Below, piece after piece: positions 55,191 through 64,000 of a DNA stretch of 64,000 nucleotides. Every line of letters begins with the position of its first letter. The first letter of the stretch is position 1. Location: the NCBI GenBank assembly GCA_017163975.1, contig JAFFSR010000314.1:4500001-4564000 (forward strand). Reading direction: 5' to 3'. The notes beneath the pieces are model-generated. The model worked only from the letters and a program-made list of their open reading frames with translations, was not told the DNA's origin and made no database searches. Made by a program: the position numbers and the translations under genes. Source of the DNA: Anastatus disparis. Taxonomy: Eukaryota; Arthropoda; Insecta; Hymenoptera; Eupelmidae.

Positions 55191-56881
55191 CTAGGGGGGG
55201 TACCCCCCTGCTCGCACTGCTCGCCAACCCCCAGTTGTGCTATAAATATAATTATATATTAAACATTTAAATCATTTTTAAATTTTTAAATCATTTTTTT
55301 TTAGTTTCGTTGATAATTTAGTATATTATTTGATATATCGTAATGATTTTGAGTTTTATAAGATTTATAGGATTATTTTGTTATAATTCCTTTTTTATAT
55401 CTTTTTTCTCATTTTAAACATTTTATGAGATATATCAAAAATTCATACTAAAATTTATAAATTTATTATGATATTGTAAATGAAATTATTACATGATCAT
55501 TATATCATATTTTATTTAAAATTTAGTTATTTATGTAACAAATAAATAAATAAAATAATTTTAAATTATTTTATACTTACTTATATTACATTTACCTGTA
55601 TAAATGTTATGAATATGTTTTTTTATTTATTGTTGTTAGTAGTTAAATTATTTATTTATTAAAATTTCGATTTATAAATTTTAAATAATCATAACTTTTA
55701 AATATTTTAGTTAATTTTTAAATATTTTATTTTTTTTTATTTTTAATAATATTGATAATGTTTAAAAATTTTTTTTAATTTATTATTATATATTGAAATA
55801 TTTATGATTTATTTTAATTTTTCATATTTTATTAATAATGTTAGCTAATCTTAATAAATATTTAGAATAAATTTCATGACTTTGATTAAAGTAATATTCT
55901 GCTATTGGTTCACGTATATTTATTTTATATTTTATAATTTCATTCGCATAATATTTATAATACTCTGGTACTTCATTCCAATTTTTAAATTCAAATTGTT
56001 CATTATTTTCCTCTATATATGAATTAATAATGTTATTTAATTCAGAAATTATTGTATTGTTTATTGAACTATTATTATCTAGACTTTCTAAATAATATTC
56101 ATGTTCTTCTTAAAAATTTAAATGTTCTTCAATTTGATCATTTAAATTTTCCATCAAAATGGATTTCATTTAATCATTTGTTGATCATTAACATTGTCAA
56201 TTTCAACATTATTAATTGGATTCCATTCCATTTTTTTTTTATTTATATATTATTAAAAATTTTTAATGTTTATAATTAATATAAATATAACCTGAAAAAA
56301 ATAAAGTTTAATTAATAAAATAATTTATAAAAAATTTATTTAAATAACATTAAATTTTTGTTAAATTATAATAAAATTATTTTTTTAATATTTCTTTCCA
56401 AACTATGTTAGGTACAATATCTCTGTTTTTCGATTCATTTTGAATATATATTTTATATACATTTTTACAACGTGAAAGAGTTATTTGTGCTTCTATGTTA
56501 TATTTGAATAATTTAGTTATTTTTAATCGCGTTTCATTACATAATCCATTTTTATACTTAAATTTCGAATTAACATAATTATGGTATTTACTTTTAATTT
56601 CAGTTCCTGTGGAGGTAATCCTTCTCTTATGTTATTTAACATTTCTATTGAATAATTCAAATGAATATTATCATCCGTTTGATCTACACCTTTGTAAAAC
56701 AAATATAAATAGTTATTAATCTTGAAAGTTATATAAATTTAAACATAAATATTAATATCAATTAATTTTAAAAGTTGTATAAATCAATACTATTAAAGGT
56801 TTATAATGTAAGATGGTGTGGAAATCTGAATCCTCAACACTATATGCTTATTTTTATTTTAATACAATAAAATATTTATAA
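55191..56881 (-). mobile_element. Helitron copy 3, non-autonomous derivative of copy 1
   Basis: The 3' end on minus reads GGGGGGTACCCCCCCTAG then T, with a perfect palindrome just before CTAG, in an AT tract. 55300-56500 matches 12600-13815 of copy 1, including the accessory ORF; 56480-56700 matches 14030-14245; and 56765-56881 matches the terminal part (16665-16755) with CCTCAACACTAT at 56832. Almost all RepHel sequence and the inner hairpin near the 3' end are missing. It would depend on a full-length copy for movement. Confidence 0.82.
55830..56240 (-). pseudogene. Decayed copy of the Helitron accessory ORF
   Basis: Matches 13113-13565 in order (start MEWNPINNVEIDNVNDQQ, end YLLRLANIINKI). 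It has a stop after the first repeat, a deletion of the middle part near 56165, and a TAA within EEHLNF-EEHEYY at about 56110. It shows that the ORF was part of the shared ancestor of both copies. Confidence 0.7.
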
Positions 56882-57896
56882 TAATTTGAAAAACTTTTAT
56901 TTATGATCATTAAAGTAGTTATAACTTAGGTTCTATAGCAGCTCGGAATATGCTTAAATAAGTAAATTAAAAGTATTTTACTCTACTTTAATATTTTATT
57001 GGATATAATCTCAGTTCTTTTTAATTTTTTTTTATGAAAAAATTAATTTTTAATTAAAAAATAGAGTTTTTAATCCCAAGTAACTCAAGAATAAAACATT
57101 TTTGCTTGGAATTAGTACCTCTCCCAGAGTAAAAATATACATCAGCATAGGATGTATTTTGTTTCTTGAGCTATTCTCCTCCTACTATCTAAATTTCTAG
57201 CAAATCGATGCGAATGGAAATTAGAGCAAAGAACACCATGCACTCAACATTCGCAAATTTAAGGGTTCTAAAAGTTTTTAAGCTACATTTAAATAATAGA
57301 TTTTTGTTCCTCAGTTCAAAACTTACAAAAGACAATTTTTGTACCATCAAAAAAAAATTAATTCTACAAGAGACCAAAAAAAAAAGATTTTTTCCTCAAA
57401 TTTATGATTTTGGGGCTCAATTTTAAGGGTGTAAATGGGATACTGGTTAAATAAGAATTTTTTTTTTAATCTATTTTACGCAAGCGTTAGAATACGATTT
57501 AAAAAAATTTTTCCAAAGAAACGAGCCAGATATGTTGAATAATCTTATTTTTAGGGAGACTATTGACTTGAAGTCGTTATAACTAGGGTTCTATAGCACC
57601 TTAAAACGATTTTTAAAAAGCAAATTATAGGTTTTTCACTCTACTTTAATAATCTATGATGTATTTATGTCCTCATTTTTTTCATACTAATGTTTAAAAA
57701 GAAATAAGCGAAAAATTCGGAAAAACCTTGATTTTGACGGGTCGTTTAAGATATCTCCGTCACAGAAAGCTTTTCATAAATATTCTTCCATGAAAGTACA
57801 CCACAAGACCTTTAAAATGAGCCCTGGTAGACCTTCGTTACCCTATCCTGTTAGGTGCTACTTAATTTTGTCCAATGAAAAGTCATTTCGGCCTAG
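56882..57896. repeat. Unclassified repeat with internal direct copies
   Basis: GTTATAACTTAGGTTCTATAGCA at about 56930 recurs at about 57575 (GTTATAACTAGGGTTCTATA), each followed by TTTTACTCTACTTTAATA-like sequence: a direct repeat about 645 bp apart. GATATCTCCGTCACAGAAAG at about 57751 recalls widespread insect repeats. No gene. Confidence 0.5.
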
Positions 57897-58365
57897 TGTG
57901 CGGCAGTTACGGCGACGATACGGTTGATAAGGCAGGTGACTAGGTCGGTACCGGAGTGAAGGAATCTCACAATGACCAGGGCAGAGGCTCCCCGACCATA
58001 AATAGTGGAGTTAGCTGGAGAGAGATCTGTGTAGTAGAATCCCTCTACTACTCAGATTGGACGGTGGTGGAGGCTCTTACTATGTAAAGCATAACTTATC
58101 TATATAGCAAGAGGAGAGAGGAGTCTTCATAGTGGAATCCCCTTACTACTCAGATTAGACAGGAAGTAGTATAGGTAATGGAAAACTCTTACTATGTAAA
58201 GCATAACTTCTTTACAGCAAGGGGGGAGAGAAGCTGCCTTAGCCGGCTGCCACATTGATATATACGCTCTGGAACTCATTTTTCCCATTGCGGAAGTAAC
58301 GACTCGTAGCGGCCGAGCACGGGTACTAAGCTTTAAGCATGATGCTTGAATTAGCATAGTTGCCA
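57897..58365 (+). mobile_element. LTR-like unit, TGTGCGG family, copy 2
   Basis: Begins TGTGCGGCAGTTACGG and ends TAGTTGCCA. Shares with 17907-18510 the start and the block TATATACGCTCTGGAACTCA + TTTTTCCCATTGCGG. It contains a tandem duplication of about 105 bp (CTACTACTCAGATTGGACGG and CTTACTACTCAGATTAGACA, each followed by CTTACTATGTAAAGCATAAC). It abuts a Helitron helicase fragment at 58369. LTR identity inferred. Confidence 0.45.
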
Positions 58366-58368
58366 TTT

Positions 58369-59314
58369 CAATGGATTTTCTTTAACGATTTCAATTTATC
58401 TAACATAAGCACATATATAGAAGATAATAATAAAACAACCTTCAATCATAATAATAATATTTTTAATTATTTAATAAATTAGAAACAAAAATAAATTCTT
58501 TGAAAAAGAAACCAAGACAAATATTAGACTCTGCTATATAAAGTTTAAACAACCAAAGTAATGAAAAATGTATTTTTATACATGGACCAGGTGAAAGTGG
58601 AAAAAGTTATTTACTTAACGTTTCATAAGCTTATTTTAAATATTACAATACACGTTATTTATGTATGGTTTGGACAGGTATAACTTCGAATTCATTGGTC
58701 GATGGAGAAACAGTGTACATTACGTTTAAACCACCGTAAATATAACAGATACTACAACATGTAATGTTAAGCCTAGCTCTGCAGAAGGGAAAAAATTAAA
58801 GTGAACACCAAAAATAATTTGGGATGAAATATCCATGATTTCAAAATTTGCTTTCGAGACAGTTGATCGACTTTTTCAAGATTTATGCGATGTACCCCAA
58901 CCAACTCTTCGGCGGTAAAACTGTAATTAGGATGTATCAAGAGATTTCAGCCAAACATTACCAATTGTTCGAAATGGAAGCCGTAATAACATTATAGAAA
59001 ATTTGGTTAAATTTAGTTTATTATGGCAAAATTTTATGGGTACGACATTAAGTGAAAACCTGCGGGTTCCAGATAATGATAATAATTTTAAACAATGGTT
59101 ATTAGATATCGGAAAAGGAAAACGTTGTAATCTTTTTAAAGATGATGATCTAAGTGCTATACCAGAAAATTATTTCAAAGAAATTTTTAAAATTCCAATG
59201 AAAATAAAAAATACAAATCTAAAGGAGAAAGTTATTTTGGCTCCTAAAAATAATGATGTTATTAAAATCAACAACGATGTTTTGAATATAATGGGAGGAG
59301 ACCATGTTGAATAT
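58369..59314 (+). pseudogene. Helitron family 2 helicase fragment
   Basis: Aligns with 45113-46070 of Helitron copy 2. Visible: Walker A IHGPGESGKSYLLNV (second Gly changed to Glu), IIWDEISMISKFAFE, and the frame 59003-59318 (FSLLWQNF, then NFKQWLLDIGKGKR, VILAPKNNDV). Stops and frameshifts are frequent before 59000. The 5' edge abuts the LTR-like unit and the 3' edge ends at the LTR that starts at 59321. It is older than both. Confidence 0.8.
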
Positions 59315-59320
59315 TTATAA

Positions 59321-59745
59321 TGTTCATATTATTTTTTTCTATTTTATTTATTGTTTTAATAAATTTTTATTAAGATATTGAAATTTTCTTTTTCTTTAAT
59401 AGGTTAGAATAAAAACATGATTTATTTCTCTGTAAAAAACAAAGTATTTATTGATTTATACAATATTTACAATTACGTGTTCAATCTAAAAGTTGACCTC
59501 ACTTTTAAATAACAAAGAAACAACATTCAATGTATTTATTCACTTAAGATGTTTTTAGATTACTTTTATGATATTTTATTACATTGTTATTCGTATGTCT
59601 CAATTAATCATACTAATTGCTACGTGCGAATTTCATTATTTTCCCGGTTATTTAGGGATCTATTTTATTGACCTGACTAGATATTAGGAGGTCTAGTTTA
59701 CCAATCTGATTACGCGCACAAATCAAATAATATTATTTCCTTACA
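59321..59745 (-). mobile_element. 3' LTR of an LTR retroelement
   Basis: The 425-bp unit has TGTTCATATT at the plus-strand start and GGAAATAATATT(ATTTG)-type TGTAAGG at the other end on minus, giving TGT...ACA ends. On minus a polypurine tract comes right before it and integrase coding lies further upstream, so this is the 3' LTR. It was inserted into the Helitron fragment, whose homology stops at 59314. Confidence 0.65.
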
Positions 59746-59760
59746 TCTCCCCCTCTCAAG
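59746..59760 (-). other. Polypurine tract
   Basis: Minus strand CTTGAGAGGGGGAGA immediately before the LTR start TGTAAGG; serves as the plus-strand primer in retroelement reverse transcription. Confidence 0.7.
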
Positions 59761-59932
59761 CTAAAAATTTTTTCGGTAAAAAAATTTTGGTTTAAATTAC
59801 AATACATTTCGAAATTATACCAAAGAAACCTAAGTGTACATTGTAGTTTTCGTCGCCGACTTACTAGGAGATGGAGTGAGTTTCGAGATATGAAATAAAT
59901 TTGACTTTAACTCTTTGTGCCCTATGTCAAAT

Positions 59933-60483
59933 TCACATCGAGTTTGATATTTTCTTCATGATTTTGTATGGTCCGATCTTTAATTCATCCAATTTCCTTC
60001 GATTTATTCGGTTATCATTTTCAATGTATACTGAGTCTCCAACATTGAAGTCATATTCTTTTTTATTTTTGTCATATATTTTCTTGTTATATTCATAATA
60101 TTTCATACTATTTTTGAATGCCATCTTCCTATTGTCTTTAAGTTGATCGTTATTTTTATTATTTTTCCGTTTTTTTGGTAATACTGATGTATCTTCGCCA
60201 TTTAATAAGTATTTTGGAGCAAATTTTGTTACCGTGTGTTCGGATTCATTATATTGATTTACGCACTTATGTGCTATAGTTGTCTGTAAGTATTTTTTTT
60301 TCTCTTCGTTTATTACACATCTTATTTTATTTACTAAAATTTGGTTTAGTGTTTCATTTAAAACATTTAAAAATAGTGCATTAACAGCTGTAAAGATTAT
60401 TGTGACTCTTTTTTCTTTCAAAAAATTTTTGAAATACATAGAATTCATATCTGGATATTGATCTGTTAATAGTATTTGAATAT
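59933..60483 (-). pseudogene. LTR-retroelement integrase, C-terminal part
   Basis: From 60483 the minus strand reads HIQILLTDQYPDMNSMYFKN, including the second catalytic Asp region (TDQ), then the region with NETLNQILVNKIRC, where the catalytic Glu sits, and IAHKCVNQYNESEHTVTKFAP. The C-terminal tail has KEYDFNVGDSVYIEN and KIGPYKIMKKIS, the usual GPY-type ending of Ty3-like integrases. The zinc-binding N-terminus and the first Asp are missing; the 5' edge meets a 5S rRNA fragment at about 60500. Integrase inserts the cDNA into the genome. Whether it belongs to the same family as the Gag at 1-4388 cannot be told. Confidence 0.75.
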
Positions 60484-60511
60484 GATCGACACATTGGTGG
60501 GGTTACGGAAC

Positions 60512-60575
60512 TGCACTTCGGTCGATCGACGAAGTTAAACAGCGCTGGGCGCAGTCATTACTTGGATGGGTGACC
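60512..60575 (+). rRNA. 5S rRNA fragment (pseudogene or 5S-derived)
   Basis: CACTTCGGTCGATCGACGAA, GTTAAACAGCGCTGGGCGC and TTACTTGGATGGGTGACC follow the internal part of eukaryotic 5S rRNA (roughly its positions 25-90), including the box A and box C promoter regions. The first ~25 and last ~30 nt are absent. It joins a TIR element exactly after GGGTGACC. Not functional as rRNA. Confidence 0.7.
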
Positions 60576-63092
60576 CTACTGAAAAAATGACATGAGATCT
60601 CACGTGTGATCTCATATGAGATCTCGTGTGAACTGAAATAAAATTTTTTCCTACACTTATAGTTGTAATTAATGTCAACAAATATAAAATCTAAATTCTG
60701 GTCTATAATTCAATTTATTTATATATTATATATATTAATAAAATTACGAATAAATGATACTACACTACATCTACAAAACAATCGTTATCTAAAGCATGCT
60801 ATTATAGATTATGGTTTTAAACTATATCCGAGCGTAATTATACTTGGCAATTGAATAATAATAGAAACAAAATTTTTTACGAAGATTTAGACGTTATTTA
60901 CAAGTAATATTTTAGATACTAGTCACTACAATTATGCATATCGCCTTTTACACTCGAGAAGGCCGTCACTTTTCAGTGAGGTCTGGAGCAATGCCGTTCG
61001 TATACAAAGGTTTGTACAGAATTTGTGTACTCAAAAAATGAGATACTTATTTCATATCACAGATGAAATCATGTATACGAGGCTCGGGGTCAGTTCACTG
61101 ATTAATGACAGTTTTTTTAATCAATAGGTAGTGTCGTTCTATGACGCAAGCTGCATCTGGTTCAGATTTACGGCATAACACGTCTTACCAATTGTTACAC
61201 AATTTGCATGTCACCGTAAAAACAGTTGCAGCTTCATTTATATCTTAGAACATTATGAGAAACTACCTTCAATGAACTGACAGTGACTTAGTACTTATTA
61301 TCTTTTTTTTATCATACTGATAAATTATTTTTACATATCATTTACAATAGCGTCTTACAGATTTAAACAATATAGGTTCTTCTGACTCAAAAATTATTGA
61401 TTTTACTTTTATTTTAAAGTATTATCTTAATCTTATTGCTTCTTTTCATAATTCAGTCGTGAATCTACCGTAATCTGAAAATAATCAAAATCGTGCTCGA
61501 ATATAATTATAAACCATGATATATAATCATATTCATACAGACTATTCACATAGTTTCCATAGTAAGAATTATATTTGCATGCAATTTCAGTCCAAACATT
61601 AGAAGTAAGATGATAAATTAATCTTATTATTATGCTATTCGTCAAGAACAGGTCGAAGCAGATTCGATACTGACCGAGAATTGAACATTCGTTGTTTAAT
61701 TTTCTCCTACTAAACGTAATGGAATGCATTAAAATTTCAAATACATTCACGAAATTTATTTCTCTATTGCACTCACCAAAATAATTAAAGGAAAATTTAA
61801 AAATTAAAAAATTCTATACTACAATTGTTTATTAAACTGTAAGTACGGTTACTTACTTTTTGTTTAAAATATGATGAATATTATGAAAAAAACATCTATT
61901 ATACAATCATGTATGAATAAAAAATTGCGCTCGATAACAATTCCTTTTGAAAACAGTATAATTATTTAATTTATGATTAAATAATATTTTTACCTCTCGG
62001 TCGGTAACCACATTTGCTCCAGCTTACTCTCGAAGATGAGGTACTGACCTTTTTTACCCATCGAAAGTAGATAAATAAGTAATTTCGTTTATTTTTGATA
62101 AAAATACATATCAAAATTTTTTCATTTGTAAATATCTATTTATTTTAACAAATAGGAAGCGAAAGTGCGTAAATTTGTCCAAACTTAAAGAATAAGCCAA
62201 AAAAATAAATAAAAACAAAATATCTTTTTTAGCTATTTTCGATCGGTAAAGTTAGTCGAAAGCTGATCCGAAGTGGAAAGTGACGCCATGAAATACAATT
62301 CAAATTAAATGAAGTGGCTAAAATAAGGAATACTAACCCCGGGCAAGATGCATCGGGTCTTGTGGCTCCACTGAATTTATCGAATATGATGTTCTGTATT
62401 TTAATACATATTTATAATATTAATGTAATTAAATACATTGAGGGCATAATGAAGCCCCCCTTGTGATAATATTTGTTATCCAACTTCATGAGTAAATGGA
62501 GAATTTAATCGGGTTTTTTCACTTCAAGAAAAAAAGTAGTAGGATTCAACTTGAGTGCGGACAACTAAAGAAATCTACCGAAATCTTATATTTGAAAAGT
62601 TATATACAAGTTTTCAATTTATAGTATTTTGAGGTTAGTTTTGTCAACTTTGATGTCTAATTTGCGATCTGAGTTTATAAAAAATTAACAGCTCCAAAGG
62701 ATTTTTTATTTTAACTAAAATAATGGTATTAATATAGCTAATGTCAAAATTTGTCAAAATTTAAAGAACAAGCCGAAAAAAATAAAAAAGTAATAAATAT
62801 CTTTTCCAAATTTTTTAAATTGAATAAAATATATAAGAGATCCCATGTGAGATCACATATGACATCGCACACGAGACTGCATATGAGATGTCACATGAAA
62901 TCGCCTATGAGATCGCATATGAAATCCAATGTATATTCGTTAAATTTTGAAAATAAAAAAATATATGTACGATCTGACATGAGATCTCACATATATTTAT
63001 TTTATTTTCAAAATTCAACGAATATATATGAGATTTCATAGACGATTTCATATCAGATTTCACATGAGAGTTCATACAATATTTTTAGTAGG
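60575..63092. mobile_element. 2.5-kb TIR element with ATGAGATC-rich ends
   Basis: CCTACTGAAAAAATGACATG at 60575 and the complement of CCTACTAAAAATATTGTATG ending at 63092. Next to each end are series of short words (GAGATCTCAC, TGATCTCATATGAGATC at 60600-60635; GAGATCCCATGTGAGATC, GAGACTGCATATGAGATG at 62840-63070). The interior has no recognisable transposase; frames such as 61433-61750 are unremarkable. It includes the dispersed repeat at 62550-62745. Confidence 0.6.
62550..62745 (+). repeat. Dispersed repeat shared with Helitron copy 2
   Basis: Matches 41670-41860 with about one difference in five bases by eye; both start AGTGCGGACAACT. Function unknown. Confidence 0.55.
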
Positions 63093-63175
63093 TGTGATTT
63101 TTCTTGGATTGTTCTTTATATTTAAACATATTTACACTCTTCAGATTCACATTTATTTAAAATAAGTTCATACCT

Positions 63176-63935
63176 ATGAATACTCCGGAGCATCTAATGG
63201 GTCTCTTTACTAGATGTGTACCCAGGGTGGCTACTAGGGGAGAAATCAGGGATCTAGCGGTGCCCTTTATGCGTACTGAGGTTGGCAGGAATTCTTTCCA
63301 AGTTCAAGGTGCGCATTTTTGGAACTCCCTGCCTGCTGAGATTAAACATCTTCCATCTTTCAGTAGGTTCAAATCAGCGGTGAGAGGGTACATGCTCGAC
63401 CTAGATTAATACTTTTTACTATTAATTTATGTTAATTTATGTTAATTTATTTAATTTATTTTTGTAACGTCCTCTATATAGGTTTAAGGTGTGAGTGTAT
63501 TTGTTGTATGAGTGTTGGCTGAATGGTTAGTGAGTGAGAGTTTTTATTTGATTTTATTCTTGACTGCGTTTCATGCTATTGCGTACGCTTGTTATTTTAT
63601 TTTATTATGTATTAAATTTAATTCTTTTAAATTTTAATATTGTGACTGATAGATATTGTATGACTGATTTTTATTTATATGATTATTTTTATTTATATTG
63701 CGTGTATTTTATGATTACTTTGTGATATCACTTTAATTTATTTTAGTTTGTGACTTACTTATTTAGTATTATTAGATTTATTGACTGACTCTGATATTAA
63801 TTGTGCAATATTAACATTTACATATATATTTATACTTTTTGTGCAATATTAATTGTTTCTATATTTACAAATTGTATTACACGTTTTTGTACTCTTTTAC
63901 AAAATAAAATAATATCTATTTACATCTATCTACCT
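63176..63935 (+). pseudogene. 5'-truncated LINE copy (same family as 26960-29195)
   Basis: The first 78 codons (MNTPEHLMGLFTRCV to GYMLDLD, stop at 63407-63409) match the C-terminus of the minus-strand LINE; the break is at the codon for the Met before NTPEH. About 520 bp of shared 3' untranslated sequence follows, including GGTTTAAGGTGTGAGTGTAT, and the end is an impure ATCT-type tail (63915-63935). Typical dead-on-arrival insertion from incomplete reverse transcription. No target duplication found. Confidence 0.82.
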
Positions 63936-64000
63936 ATAAGTGGAATCGTCGGTAGCGAAGGGACTAAGACCCTTGGCTCATGCTGTAGTAGACCGGGGTT

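Noticed and set aside
57189..57426. Opposed frames of 62 and 72 codons
   Set aside because: Overlap on opposite strands in low-complexity sequence with no recognisable motif.

Overview
The window looks like a repeat-filled, AT-rich intergenic or heterochromatic stretch of an arthropod genome. No intact host gene was recognised on either strand. The element set (Helitrons, a Penelope-like element, non-LTR retrotransposons with lysine/glutamate-rich ORFs, Tc1-, Harbinger- and piggyBac-type MITEs, insect-style LTRs) suggests an insect. Hymenoptera (wasp or ant) is my best guess, by inference only. Almost every coding segment is a broken transposon gene.

Layout, 0-26 kb. A retroelement Gag with about ten zinc knuckles (1-4388, minus) is split by a 2.26-kb foldback element (445-2707) and abuts a Penelope-like 3' fragment (4380-4700). 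A 1.25-kb (net) inverted duplication follows (arms 5505-8518 and 9266-11190); each arm received its own later insertions, and the outer edge of the right arm continues into a solo LTR (10909-11754). A Helitron on the minus strand spans 11938-16812. Then come G-rich blocks, a 2-kb minisatellite, LTR-like sequences, a small TIR element (19848-20816), and a Penelope-like element bordered by 0.5-kb inverted repeats (22242-25079) that hosts a nested element with a long GA tract.

26-48 kb. There is a minus-strand LINE (26960-29195), an AT-rich desert, a 1.7-kb array built on GGAANNTTCC-like words, two adjacent giant foldback MITEs (34.0-36.2 kb), a 4.1-kb DNA transposon with ~720-bp TIRs and an unassigned transposase (36725-40806), and a second, larger Helitron on the plus strand (40850-46638) preceded by a C48 (Ulp1-like) peptidase remnant. 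Two minisatellites (29-bp and 17-bp units) follow.

48-64 kb. A purine-rich LINE (48240-52440) precedes a second LINE piece that keeps only ORF1, then a Tc1-type foldback MITE containing a TTAA-flanked MITE, a short derivative of the first Helitron (55191-56881), an LTR-like unit, a Helitron helicase fragment, an LTR retroelement end (LTR, polypurine tract, integrase), a 5S rRNA fragment, a 2.5-kb TIR element and a 5'-truncated LINE copy.

The pieces do not form a pathway. The region reads as a layered record of insertions into insertions, with paired copies that let insertion order and target sites be read directly. All coordinates come from reading by eye; edges of diverged repeats are approximate.
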